Below the pieces are notes generated by a model. It made no database searches. It was not told the origin of the DNA and was given only the letters and a program-made list of their open reading frames with translations. From Bacteroidota bacterium (GTDB lineage Bacteria; Bacteroidota; Bacteroidia; Flavobacteriales; Flavobacteriaceae): a stretch of DNA of 64,000 nt. The position numbers and the translations under genes are program-made. Positions 17,811 to 26,425 of this stretch are shown one piece after another (the first letter of the stretch is position 1; each line of letters opens with the position of its first letter). Location of the stretch: NCBI GenBank assembly GCA_027620655.1, contig JAQCDS010000004.1, positions 1 to 64,000 of the forward strand, read 5' to 3'.

Positions 17811-20800
17811 ATGATAGAACCAATTTACTTAAGATATGTGCATGATAGTCTTAGCAAAGGCTCGCTGAATGCAGAAAATGCATCAGCTTTGCCTCAGGGA
17901 TTCATTGGTTTATATGAGAAAGAGTTTACTCAGAAAACCCCAGTGAGTGAACGCAAAAAAGTACTGAATCAGCTAGCACTTTGGGCACTTTTTAAAGGGC
18001 CGGTTTCTGCAAATTTGGCTGCTGCTGTGTTGGAGTTGGAAGAGGAGCAGATGAAAGATTTAGTTGATACCTATTCTAGCTGGTTCAATAGTCCGGAAAG
18101 TGGCAAGTATCAATTGTATCATGAGCGCTTAAGGGTGTATTTACTCCAAAAGCTAAAGGCCAAAGAAGTCCAAGCGCTCAATGAAAAATTAATTTCCTTT
18201 TTAGAAGATGCTATAAAACAAGCTAACGGAGAGGAAGATGAATACTATGCCTTAGCGCACTTACATCAGCAAATGGCCTTGGAATCACAATTAGGTAATC
18301 ATTACGAGCGTTTACATAGCTATGTAAACCAGGAGAGTTTGTGGACAAGACAAATTCAGCTTTCCAAGGGTTATGCCTGGAGTCAAAATGCAGTGCATCA
18401 AGGCATAAAAGAAGGGGCTAGAAGAAAGCATGAAATGAATACTATTCGCTCAACGGTAAACAGTGTAAAGTTGATGATCCAAGAGCAAAACAGCGCTGAA
18501 GACATCTTAAACTTATTAAACGAAGGCGATTACCCGGCTGCCCTAAAAAGAGCAGAAACTTGGGAGGGGGAGCGACAGTTTAAATTGTACTTGCTTTTTA
18601 TTCATGAGCTCACCATTGGCACAAGTAAAGAAGCAGACTTTAGAAAAGATGGTTGTAAAGCAGTACTGGAAGCCATAGAAAAAACTCCAGAAGATCATTC
18701 GGTACTGGATTGGACTAAGTTTTACCCAGAACTGGCCATTTACAAATATCATGAGGAGCTTTTGAAAATGGAATTAGATAGAATGGCCATCTGGAAAAGA
18801 GGCACTTATACTTTACAGGACCTTATTGGAAGAGAAGATGTAAACAATGATATCCTCAAAAACTTGGCTTCGCAAATACCAGATGTTAGAACTAGGTCAG
18901 AAGCTTACAGAGAAATTTCGAAGGCATTAATAAATCAGGGAGATGTGGAGGAATCCCTAAAAGCTGTTTCAGAGATAACAAGAGGTTTTACTAAGTCATT
19001 AGCTTATTGCGAAATATCGAAGGTATTATTTGAACAGGGGGAAAAAGAGAAATCCAAGGAAGTGATAAATAAATCTTTAAAAGTGGCTTCAAATTTGACA
19101 GATAATACTAACACAATTTTCAGAGAAATATCTAGAGTATTAATGGAACAGGGGAACATGGAGAAATCCTTAAAAGTTGCCTCTGCGATAGGTCATGGTT
19201 ATTTAAAGTCTCTTACTTACTCAAAAATATCGAAAATATTAATGGATCAAGGGAAGAAAGAAGAATCCCATAAAGTAATAAAAGAATCCTTAAAAGTGGC
19301 CTCTGATTTAACAAGAGATCATAGCAAATCAATAGCTTACAGTAAAATATCGAAAATATTAATAGAACAAGGGAAAAAGAAAAAATCCTTAAAAGTGGCC
19401 TCTCAGATATCAGATTATGGCCGTAAGTTCAGTGCTTACTGCGAAATATCGAATTTACTATTGGAACAGGGGAAAAAGGAGGAATCCCAACAAGTAATGA
19501 AAGAATCCTTAAAATTGGCCTCAGAAATAAAAAATGATTTGAATAAGTCCGAAGCATACAGCGAAATATCTAAGATATTAATGTATCAAAGGAATGAAAA
19601 GAAATCTTTAAAATTGGCTTCAAAGATAACAGTTGATAGTATAAAGGTTTGGACTTACAAGGATATATCTAAGATATTAATGGAACAAGAAAAAAAAGAA
19701 GAATCCTTAAAAGTGGCTTCTGAGATAACAAATGAAATTGATAAGTCCCAAGCTTATATAGAAATATCGAATGTGTTAATGGATCAGGAGAAAAAGGAGG
19801 AATCTAAAGAAGCAATGAAAAAATCCTTAAAAGTTGCCTCAACAGTTACAGATACTAGAGACAAAGCAAAAACTTATGAAGCTATTTTCTACTCATTTAA
19901 TGACAAAGGATTAGTAAGGGAAGCTATTGAAGTTATTTCAAAATTTATGGATACTACTAAAAAATCAAATGCTTTTTTATTAATAAGTAAAAGATTCTAT
20001 GCCGAGGGGGATTTTCAGGGAGCTTTAAATATTATTCTAAAATCTTTGAATACTGATACTAGAATTAATAATTCATGGAAGGAATACCATTCATATATGT
20101 CAATTAGTGAAGCCTTAGCTAGAATAAATGATCATAAATTATCAGTAAGAATTACTGAAGATATTTGGGATGTATGGGATCAATCTGATGCCTTAATTAA
20201 TGTAGGTAAAGTTTTAATCGAGAAAGGGAAAACTAAAGCCGCAAAAAAAATATTTAAAAAATCTTATAGTATAGCCTCATCTATCACAGACCCCGAATAC
20301 AGAAATAGAGCATATTTAAACTTGTGCTCAGAGTTTATTCAAAATGATATGTTTACACATGCTTATAATTTATCTTTAGAAATAATAGCTAACAGAGGAT
20401 CAACTAATTTAGATTTAATATGTAAATCATTTATGGATAAAGATCAAAAAAATAAAGCTTTGAAAATTGCTTCAGCAATTAATGACAAAAAAACTAGAGT
20501 AAGAGTTTTTTCATTTTTTTCTATAGCTATGGCGAAAAAAGGCCATAAAACAGATGCTGAAAAATTTATTAAAGAGTCAATTAAAGTTGCTTCAGAGATA
20601 ATTGATGATAATGCGAGGTTTAAAGCATACAGGCCAATAATAAATGCATTAGTTGAACAAGGTAAAATAAAGAAGTCACTTAATTTAATCTCAGAAATCA
20701 AAAATGATTTAATTGAGTCCCTAGCAAAAAAAAACTTGTCCTCGTCATTAGTGAAGCTAGGTAAAACGGAATTAGCTTTAAAAATTGTTGAAGATATTAA

Positions 20801-21437
20801 GGACGAGTATTATAAATCAAGAGCTTACATAGATATATCTAAATCTTTAATTGATTACGGAGAAAATTTAGAAGTAAATGAAATTTTAGTCAATTTATTT
20901 AGAATCGCACCAAATTTGGGAAGCCGCGATCAAATTGAAGTTTACTCTGATATATTCAAAATATTAATTGATTTAGGTGACATCAAGGGTGCATTAAAAA
21001 TCAGTACAAAGATTAAAATCGACAGATACCAGTGTGATTTTTATAAAAAAACTAGTAAAGTTTTGTTAGAAAATGGGTTCTTACAATATGGAATGGATTT
21101 TACAACAAAAATTAAAAATGGAAGAAATACCTTTTTAAAATCCTTAGGTGAAATAATAGATTCCAGAGATTTAAATTTAATAACTTCAAAAATTAACTCT
21201 GAATATGATAGAAACATCATAATTGATAGTGTCTCAAAAAAAATAATGGAAAACTATGGTTCTCCTGATATTAATCAATTTACATATAACTTCCATCAGA
21301 ATACACAATCATTAAGCAATATTCTATATTATCAAGCAAAAATGGCTTGTTTTTTTGAAAAAGATCGCAGTGAAAAAAAATTAGATATGCTAAGTGAAGT
21401 ATTAGATATTAAAGATTGGATGAGAATAAATGCCTAA
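17811..21437 (+). CDS. STAND C-terminal half with long alpha-solenoid repeat sensor (1208 aa)
   Basis: Residues 1-112 continue the NACHT module of the preceding protein (EPIYLRYV, LPQGFIGLYEKEF, a winged-helix-like region ending SGKYQLYHERLRVYLL) and are 94/110 identical by my count to the start of the next gene. Residues 113-360 are helical. From about 360 to 1120 there is an array of 33- to 45-residue helical repeats with a core like SKILMEQGKKEESLKVASEI, a TPR/Sel1-like solenoid that would bind a ligand or partner. Base composition drops from about 40% GC in the shared module to about 25% in the distal repeats. It starts at ATG 17811, 4 bases after the previous stop, and overlaps the next gene by 8 bases. 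Confidence 0.72.
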   Translation: MIEPIYLRYVHDSLSKGSLNAENASALPQGFIGLYEKEFTQKTPVSERKKVLNQLALWALFKGPVSANLAAAVLELEEEQMKDLVDTYSSWFNSPESGKYQLYHERLRVYLLQKLKAKEVQALNEKLISFLEDAIKQANGEEDEYYALAHLHQQMALESQLGNHYERLHSYVNQESLWTRQIQLSKGYAWSQNAVHQGIKEGARRKHEMNTIRSTVNSVKLMIQEQNSAEDILNLLNEGDYPAALKRAETWEGERQFKLYLLFIHELTIGTSKEADFRKDGCKAVLEAIEKTPEDHSVLDWTKFYPELAIYKYHEELLKMELDRMAIWKRGTYTLQDLIGREDVNNDILKNLASQIPDVRTRSEAYREISKALINQGDVEESLKAVSEITRGFTKSLAYCEISKVLFEQGEKEKSKEVINKSLKVASNLTDNTNTIFREISRVLMEQGNMEKSLKVASAIGHGYLKSLTYSKISKILMDQGKKEESHKVIKESLKVASDLTRDHSKSIAYSKISKILIEQGKKKKSLKVASQISDYGRKFSAYCEISNLLLEQGKKEESQQVMKESLKLASEIKNDLNKSEAYSEISKILMYQRNEKKSLKLASKITVDSIKVWTYKDISKILMEQEKKEESLKVASEITNEIDKSQAYIEISNVLMDQEKKEESKEAMKKSLKVASTVTDTRDKAKTYEAIFYSFNDKGLVREAIEVISKFMDTTKKSNAFLLISKRFYAEGDFQGALNIILKSLNTDTRINNSWKEYHSYMSISEALARINDHKLSVRITEDIWDVWDQSDALINVGKVLIEKGKTKAAKKIFKKSYSIASSITDPEYRNRAYLNLCSEFIQNDMFTHAYNLSLEIIANRGSTNLDLICKSFMDKDQKNKALKIASAINDKKTRVRVFSFFSIAMAKKGHKTDAEKFIKESIKVASEIIDDNARFKAYRPIINALVEQGKIKKSLNLISEIKNDLIESLAKKNLSSSLVKLGKTELALKIVEDIKDEYYKSRAYIDISKSLIDYGENLEVNEILVNLFRIAPNLGSRDQIEVYSDIFKILIDLGDIKGALKISTKIKIDRYQCDFYKKTSKVLLENGFLQYGMDFTTKIKNGRNTFLKSLGEIIDSRDLNLITSKINSEYDRNIIIDSVSKKIMENYGSPDINQFTYNFHQNTQSLSNILYYQAKMACFFEKDRSEKKLDMLSEVLDIKDWMRINA
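17817..18146 (+). repeat. Shared 5' module, copy 1
   Basis: 330 bases encoding the 110-residue module that also occurs at 21442-21771. The proteins agree at 94 of 110 positions by my count and long DNA stretches are identical; similarity stops abruptly after it. Confidence 0.9.
18890..19860 (+). repeat. Near-identical in-frame repeats within the sensor gene
   Basis: At least eight in-frame units of about 100-135 bases with strongly similar DNA, such as GAAATATCGAA and AAATCCTTAAAAGTGGCCTC, coding for the regular part of the solenoid array. Units alternate between short ones and ones lengthened by a KEES..V.KESLKVAS segment. Distal units (19860-21200) are more divergent. Confidence 0.8.
21350..21424 (+). 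repeat. 3' end of the sensor gene, parent copy of the scar at 14648
   Basis: This encodes the C-terminal residues of the 1208-residue protein (FEKDRSEKKLDMLSEVLDIK) and matches 14648-14722 at 68 of 75 bases by my count. Together the two copies bracket the first three genes of the operon. Confidence 0.85.
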
Positions 21438-24400
21438 CCTCGAACCCACATACCTGCGCTACGTTTACGATAACCTAAACAAAGGCTCGCTGAATGCAGA
21501 AAATGCAGCAGCATTGCCTCTGGGCTTCATTGGTTTATATGAGCAAGAATTTACTCAGAAAACACCAGTGAGTGAACGCAAAAAAGTATTAAATCAACTA
21601 GCACTTTGGGCACTTTTCAAAGGCCCTGTTTCTGCAAACCTAGCTGCAGCTGTTTTGGAAATAGATGAAGAGCAGATAAAAAATTTAATTGACCGCTACT
21701 CAAGTTGGTTCAATTCCCCAGAAAGTGGAAAGTATCAATTGTATCATGAGCGTATTAAAGTCTTTCTATTATCAAAGACAAATGATACACTAATTGAATT
21801 TAATACAGAATCTATCATTTCTTTATGTAGACAAGTTTTAAAAAACTCTTTGGATTATTTAACTGAGTTTGTTGAGTTTTCACTCAAATATTATTCCAGT
21901 CATCTTTATGATTTAACCTTTTTTAAGCCAAAATATTATAAAGAATTAAAATCATATTCTTTAGACAAAAAATTCATTGAAATGAATTTTACCTACTTAA
22001 AATCTTTAAATTATTTTATTTCGTCTATTGAATATGCCTTAAAAAAATCAATTCAAAAAAATAATGATGATGATTTTTTCCTTTTTTTAGATCAAAAACT
22101 AAAGGTTAAAGGTCTGATTTTTGAAAAGCTAAAAAATACTTTTGAATATGAATTAAATGACTTTGTTAATTATTTTTTAAATATTGGACTTAGAAAAGAT
22201 GAAATCTTTTTTAAACAATATTTCTTATTATCTTTCTTTAAGTTACTTAATTTGATTAAAGCTAATAAGATTAATCAAGGACATTTAGAAACAGTTTTTA
22301 GTGTTGTAAGAAATAATGAATTCAAATTATATTTTGAAGATTTGACCCAAGTTGGGTCAGAGGCATTTTGGTTGAAATTACTTTCTACACTCAATGACAA
22401 AGGTGTTGACTGTTCTATAATTTTAGATCATTTGCCTACAGGTTTCAATGTTGACTCACCAATTGAAAAAAACTACTTTTCAAAAAACATTCAAAATGCA
22501 TTTAATTGTCTAGGTAATTCCGACGTAATTTCATTCATAAAAGATAATTTAAACAGTAATTCTAAATCAAAAAATTATTCCTTTTATTTTTCCTCAATTG
22601 ATGATCCTGTATACTTTCAAGACAAACTTATTGAACTGTATGAGTATTCAGCATCCAATGGAAATATAAATATATTGATCAATGCAATTACGCCTACAAC
22701 ATCTAAAATACATCAAAGTGAATTGATAACCCTTTTGATAAATCAGTCTTTTGATTTTAATAGAAAAGATCAAATAAGAATAAATAATTATCTCTTAAGT
22801 AACACCAATAAGATTAATTATTTTAAGTTGATTGATAGATTAAAAATCTTATTTGACAAATATATCAAGTTAAATAAAATAAATTCTATCAAGAATTTAT
22901 TGAAAAGACTGGATAGGAATTCATTTGAGTATTATTTAGAATACTGCTTTGAAAACTTTATTAAAGAGAATGAATCTCCGAGTATAAATAAACTTCTAGC
23001 AATAGAGATTAACAATTTTTCCCCTATTCCTAATGTTAATGAAAATAAAATTATACAAAAACTTAATTATAGATATGCAGAACATATAATTTTAAATTCA
23101 AACTCAATATCTATTCTCAAAGGCTTAAATGATAAATTATCCGATGAACAAAATATAATAATTAGATTGCAAAGTGCATTCTTCGAAAATATCAAGTCAT
23201 CAAAGGAGAAAGATTACCCTAATTTAATTTTTGATTTCTTATCAAGCACTGAGTTAAAGGATAATATATTAAGTTGGCAACTTAAAGATATTGATGAAAA
23301 GCTAAATCTTTCTAACGATAATTTAAAAGATCAATTGTTAACCGAATTAAAATCAACAATTCATAGAATCATTAATAGTTCAGTTGATTTTGGAAATGGT
23401 TTTGAAGTTTTAGAAATTGAAGAATTGGTTTTTCAACTTAATGAAGTTGACAAAGAAATTAAATCTTTTCTACAAATAATTGAAAAAAACTGGAATGATG
23501 ATTGCGGAGTTTCAAAAGATGATTATGGCAGTTATAAATCTATCCAAACTAGTAACTTAGAAGCTAAATCATCAAAACTTCAACAGATTAAAATTAATTC
23601 AAATAAATCTGATATTAATTTGTTTTTAAATAATGAGATCAATGATTTAAAAGAGACATTACCTAAAAAATATGTATCTCAATATATTGAAAAAATTAAA
23701 AGTTTATACTTCAAAAAACTAACACTTTCACAAAAAATAGGAGATTTAAAAACCCTAAAAATAAAAAATGAGTTAAGCCCGATTTTTGATTCTCTTATGT
23801 TTAAGTTGAAATCTATTTTTGAAAAACAAAATAATTTGGTTTTATTATATTTTTTAACTGATCTTAACCAATTTAAAGCAATTTCTGAATTTTCTAAACA
23901 GCTTTTAAGTAAATCAAATTTAGATGCAAGCATTATTAAATTTTACTCGTCAGTACCGTCAATAAAAACAATAATAGAATTGATTAGTGACCTAGGTTTT
24001 AAAAAGGAATTATATCATGTTTATAATTCAAAAATCTTATTCAATTACAATATAATAATTCTACAATGCTATTATAATAATCTTTTTAGTCCCTCTGAAT
24101 ATATTAAAGATTTAAAAAAACTAAGAGAGGAAGATTTACATGAGGCATATTATTATTTTGGATTAAATATCTGTGAAATTTACCTCACCCACACACTATT
24201 TGGTTTAATTGATAAATTATATGTCAACGACTTTGTTAGAGGCCTTACAGAAAATATTATATCAAATGAGTGGGATTTCAATAAATCCTTGAAGTTTTTA
24301 TATTTTCATATTCAAACTGCCCCTAATTTGTCTGATGAAATAATTGACGAGATGTTAATTTATAATACCCTCATAAATGGAATTGACTTCGGTTATTTGT

Positions 24401-24462
24401 ATAATTTAAACTCAAAAATTAATAACATTTACACAAAAAATATTTTTTCAAATCATGAATAA
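21430..24462 (+). CDS. STAND C-terminal half with a different large sensor (1010 aa)
   Basis: Residues 5-114 repeat the NACHT continuation module of the preceding gene (EPTYLRYV through YHERIKVFLL). From about residue 115 on the sequence is unrelated: a very AT-rich, Lys/Asn/Ile/Leu-rich helical region of about 900 residues with no motif or membrane segment that I recognise. It is translated from an ATG that overlaps the upstream stop by 8 bases, and its own stop overlaps the DUF2797 start by 8 bases. Like its neighbour it lacks an NTPase core, so it would need the 16307-17806 product as partner. I infer an alternative sensor tail; the function is not known. Confidence 0.7.
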   Translation: MPNLEPTYLRYVYDNLNKGSLNAENAAALPLGFIGLYEQEFTQKTPVSERKKVLNQLALWALFKGPVSANLAAAVLEIDEEQIKNLIDRYSSWFNSPESGKYQLYHERIKVFLLSKTNDTLIEFNTESIISLCRQVLKNSLDYLTEFVEFSLKYYSSHLYDLTFFKPKYYKELKSYSLDKKFIEMNFTYLKSLNYFISSIEYALKKSIQKNNDDDFFLFLDQKLKVKGLIFEKLKNTFEYELNDFVNYFLNIGLRKDEIFFKQYFLLSFFKLLNLIKANKINQGHLETVFSVVRNNEFKLYFEDLTQVGSEAFWLKLLSTLNDKGVDCSIILDHLPTGFNVDSPIEKNYFSKNIQNAFNCLGNSDVISFIKDNLNSNSKSKNYSFYFSSIDDPVYFQDKLIELYEYSASNGNINILINAITPTTSKIHQSELITLLINQSFDFNRKDQIRINNYLLSNTNKINYFKLIDRLKILFDKYIKLNKINSIKNLLKRLDRNSFEYYLEYCFENFIKENESPSINKLLAIEINNFSPIPNVNENKIIQKLNYRYAEHIILNSNSISILKGLNDKLSDEQNIIIRLQSAFFENIKSSKEKDYPNLIFDFLSSTELKDNILSWQLKDIDEKLNLSNDNLKDQLLTELKSTIHRIINSSVDFGNGFEVLEIEELVFQLNEVDKEIKSFLQIIEKNWNDDCGVSKDDYGSYKSIQTSNLEAKSSKLQQIKINSNKSDINLFLNNEINDLKETLPKKYVSQYIEKIKSLYFKKLTLSQKIGDLKTLKIKNELSPIFDSLMFKLKSIFEKQNNLVLLYFLTDLNQFKAISEFSKQLLSKSNLDASIIKFYSSVPSIKTIIELISDLGFKKELYHVYNSKILFNYNIIILQCYYNNLFSPSEYIKDLKKLREEDLHEAYYYFGLNICEIYLTHTLFGLIDKLYVNDFVRGLTENIISNEWDFNKSLKFLYFHIQTAPNLSDEIIDEMLIYNTLINGIDFGYLYNLNSKINNIYTKNIFSNHE
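21442..21771 (+). repeat. Shared 5' module, copy 2
   Basis: The second copy of the 330-base module also found at 17817-18146. It is the only part of the 1010-residue gene that resembles its neighbour. Confidence 0.9.
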
Positions 24463-25249
24463 GACTATTGTTATTAGAAAAAAAATGAGTTCTGAACCTG
24501 GCACCCCTGTTCGTTATTATCTGGATGGATTTAACTTGAATTTTTTTCTAAATAGGAGGATTTCAGTAAAATTTGAGGGTTTCCAATGTGTGCAATGTAA
24601 GCGTTATGAACCAATTTTTCGTCAAGGGTTATGCAAACCCTGTTTTTTTGAAACACCCAGCGCAGGCGATTGGGTGATTCGTCCAGAGCTCAGTCAGGCC
24701 CACCTGGACATTGAAGACCGTGACTTGACCTATGAGAAAAAGGTGCAGCTCCAACCTCATATTGTTTATTTTGCCGTCTCCAGCGGACTAAAAGTGGGAG
24801 TAACTCAAAAAACTCAATTAACTACTCGCTTGATTGATCAGGGGGCTCAACAAGCTATTCCGATTATCGAGGTGCCAAACCGATACTTGGCGGGAATTAC
24901 GGAAGTTGCACTTAAAGAGTATTACAATGACAAAACCAACTGGAGGCAGATGTTAACCCAAACTCCTCAACCCATAGACCTGATCGCTGAGAGGGAGCGG
25001 GCATTGTCCCACCTTCCCGATGAAGTAAAAGACTATGCCAGCAGCGCATTGCAAGAAAAAACATTACTTTTTGATTATCCAATTAACCAAAGCAGAATTA
25101 AAAGAGTACAAATTTTAAATATGTCAAAGAAATTAAACTTCAATGGTAAGTTAACAGGTATTAAAGCACAATATCTTGTTTTTAACAATAGAGATGTGTT
25201 AAATATTAGATTTAATGAAGGGCTAGTTTTAAACATTAAAACAATATAA
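24455..25249 (+). CDS. DUF2797 domain protein
   Basis: A 264-residue cytosolic protein of the DUF2797 family, function unknown, widespread in flavobacteria. Visible marks are a zinc knuckle CVQCKRYEPIF with GLCKPCFF (about 46-68), the segment GDWVIRPELSQAHLDIEDRD, HIVYFAVSSGLKVGVT, and a C-terminal AQYLVFN...NEGLVLNI stretch. The ATG at 24455 gives the family-typical leader and overlaps the preceding stop by 8 bases; a second ATG at 24485 is less likely. Its middle is GC-rich (36 of 60 bases at 24661-24720) while its last part is not (12 of 60 at 25081-25140), unlike both neighbours. It may be a resident core gene next to the insertion and not part of the operon's function. Confidence 0.85.
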   Translation: MNKTIVIRKKMSSEPGTPVRYYLDGFNLNFFLNRRISVKFEGFQCVQCKRYEPIFRQGLCKPCFFETPSAGDWVIRPELSQAHLDIEDRDLTYEKKVQLQPHIVYFAVSSGLKVGVTQKTQLTTRLIDQGAQQAIPIIEVPNRYLAGITEVALKEYYNDKTNWRQMLTQTPQPIDLIAERERALSHLPDEVKDYASSALQEKTLLFDYPINQSRIKRVQILNMSKKLNFNGKLTGIKAQYLVFNNRDVLNIRFNEGLVLNIKTI

Positions 25250-25284
25250 CTAACCTAGTTAAATTGATTTTTTAAATTTTATAT

Positions 25285-25434
25285 ATGGAAACAATAATTA
25301 ACAAAACAAAAAAAATAAAAGCTGGTGGGCCAAAACCTAGGATAACTTGTGTTAGACCAGGTAATAATTCTTGTGCTCATCCAACCACGTGTTCAAAAAA
25401 TAATAAATGTTATTATTCACAAGTTAAATTATAA
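25285..25434 (+). CDS. Small Cys-rich peptide (49 aa), hypothetical
   Basis: An ATG at 25285 opens a 49-codon frame. The product is very basic at the N-terminus (KTKKIKAGGPKPR) and has four Cys (22, 30, 36, 42) with spacing C-x7-C-x5-C-x5-C, plausible for a small zinc-binding or disulfide-rich peptide. There is no signal peptide. It lies alone between the DUF2797 gene and a convergent unknown; the rest of the 243-base gap shows nothing but a weak 6-bp inverted repeat at 25247-25261. Coding status is uncertain. Confidence 0.4.
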   Translation: METIINKTKKIKAGGPKPRITCVRPGNNSCAHPTTCSKNNKCYYSQVKL

Positions 25435-25492
25435 AACTCTCAAATAAAAACGTCTTGATTTTCTAGAAAAATAAAATAGAATTATGTGTTAG

Positions 25493-25915
25493 CTAATTGA
25501 CTTTATTAAAACAAGTTAACGAAGTCTTTTTCATTTTATGATGAAACTCGATTTTGTCAATTGTATACTCATTGTTTTTTTTGACAATTTTTTGATTACA
25601 CATTTTATAATGAAATAATTCAAATAGTTTATAAAGACCTCTTATCCCTAAATCTTCAAATGAATTTTGTTCGCTAAACCCATAACCCTTTATTATTTGG
25701 TTACACCCTCTCTTGACTGCTAAAATATCTTCCGGGCTATATGTATGATCTGGTAGTTTAAAATAGTCCTTTTGTCTGTAGACAGATTCACCATCCTTTA
25801 AAAAATAAATTGATTTAGAAAAAATGTAGATAAAATCATTTTCTAATAATACAGCTTTATAATCTTCACTCAGTTCCCCGAATAACTTGTCTATTTTTAA
25901 AGAAATACTACTCAT
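25493..25915 (-). CDS. Hypothetical protein (140 aa)
   Basis: Not recognised. It is a soluble protein without signal peptide or membrane segment, rich in Lys, Phe and Tyr; the N-terminal half predicts alternating strands (YKAVLLENDFIYIFSKSIYF) and the C-terminal half helices. It starts at 25915, 6 bases after the stop of the hydrolase gene, as the distal member of a minus-strand run (26875 to 25493). No catalytic motif can be seen. Confidence 0.6.
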   Translation of the reverse strand: MSSISLKIDKLFGELSEDYKAVLLENDFIYIFSKSIYFLKDGESVYRQKDYFKLPDHTYSPEDILAVKRGCNQIIKGYGFSEQNSFEDLGIRGLYKLFELFHYKMCNQKIVKKNNEYTIDKIEFHHKMKKTSLTCFNKVN

Positions 25916-25921
25916 TATAAA

Positions 25922-26395
25922 CTAACTTAATGATAATAAACCATGTTTGTTAATAAAATCTTTAAATGCATCCAGGGGTGTTCTATGTCCATGGTCCTCA
26001 ATAGTTATAATAGCATTTAACTCCTTAAGCTTTTTAGTTGTATTCCTAGGATCTACTACTTCATCATTTTTTCCAAGTAAAGCCCAAATTTTGGGCTTGA
26101 ATTCTCCGTTTATTGGATAATTATAATCTCTAGTTCTTTTCGCCAAAGCAGGATTTAATAACACTAGTTTAGTCGAAATGTGAGTTCCAATTCTGAAGGC
26201 AAAATAGCCCCCCATGCTTGAGCCAACAATCATATCAGGGTTAAAGGATTTTGTGAATTTAAGAGCTATCTCAAATGAATTTTCATATTCATAATTCATT
26301 AGATGAGAAACTACTGTATGACCTTGCTCCCCCATCCAATTTGCTTTTGATGATGGTAATGAACTTTCAAAACCGTGGAAGTATAATATTTTCAT
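25922..26395 (-). CDS. YqiA/YcfP-like alpha/beta hydrolase
   Basis: A 157-residue small esterase-like protein. It begins MKILYFHGFESSLPSSKA, has the nucleophile elbow GSSMGG, an acid in GKNDEV and the catalytic His in DHGHRTP, the usual triad of the YqiA/UPF0227 branch of alpha/beta hydrolases. Substrate unknown. It is grouped with a nucleotidase-like gene 30 bases upstream and the 140-residue unknown downstream, all on the minus strand. Confidence 0.82.
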   Translation of the reverse strand: MKILYFHGFESSLPSSKANWMGEQGHTVVSHLMNYEYENSFEIALKFTKSFNPDMIVGSSMGGYFAFRIGTHISTKLVLLNPALAKRTRDYNYPINGEFKPKIWALLGKNDEVVDPRNTTKKLKELNAIITIEDHGHRTPLDAFKDFINKHGLLSLS

Positions 26396-26425
26396 TTGAA
26401 TTTTACTTATTGCTTCTAATCTACT

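Noticed and set aside
17800-17815. The break between the NACHT-like gene and the next gene as a simple frameshift or sequencing error
   Set aside because: A second downstream gene (21430) starts at the same point of the domain with its own ATG, so a natural split is the better reading; a frameshift remains possible for the first junction.
18890-19860. CRISPR-like or satellite array
   Set aside because: The repeats are in frame, code for helical repeats, and have no constant spacers or direct-repeat length typical of CRISPR.
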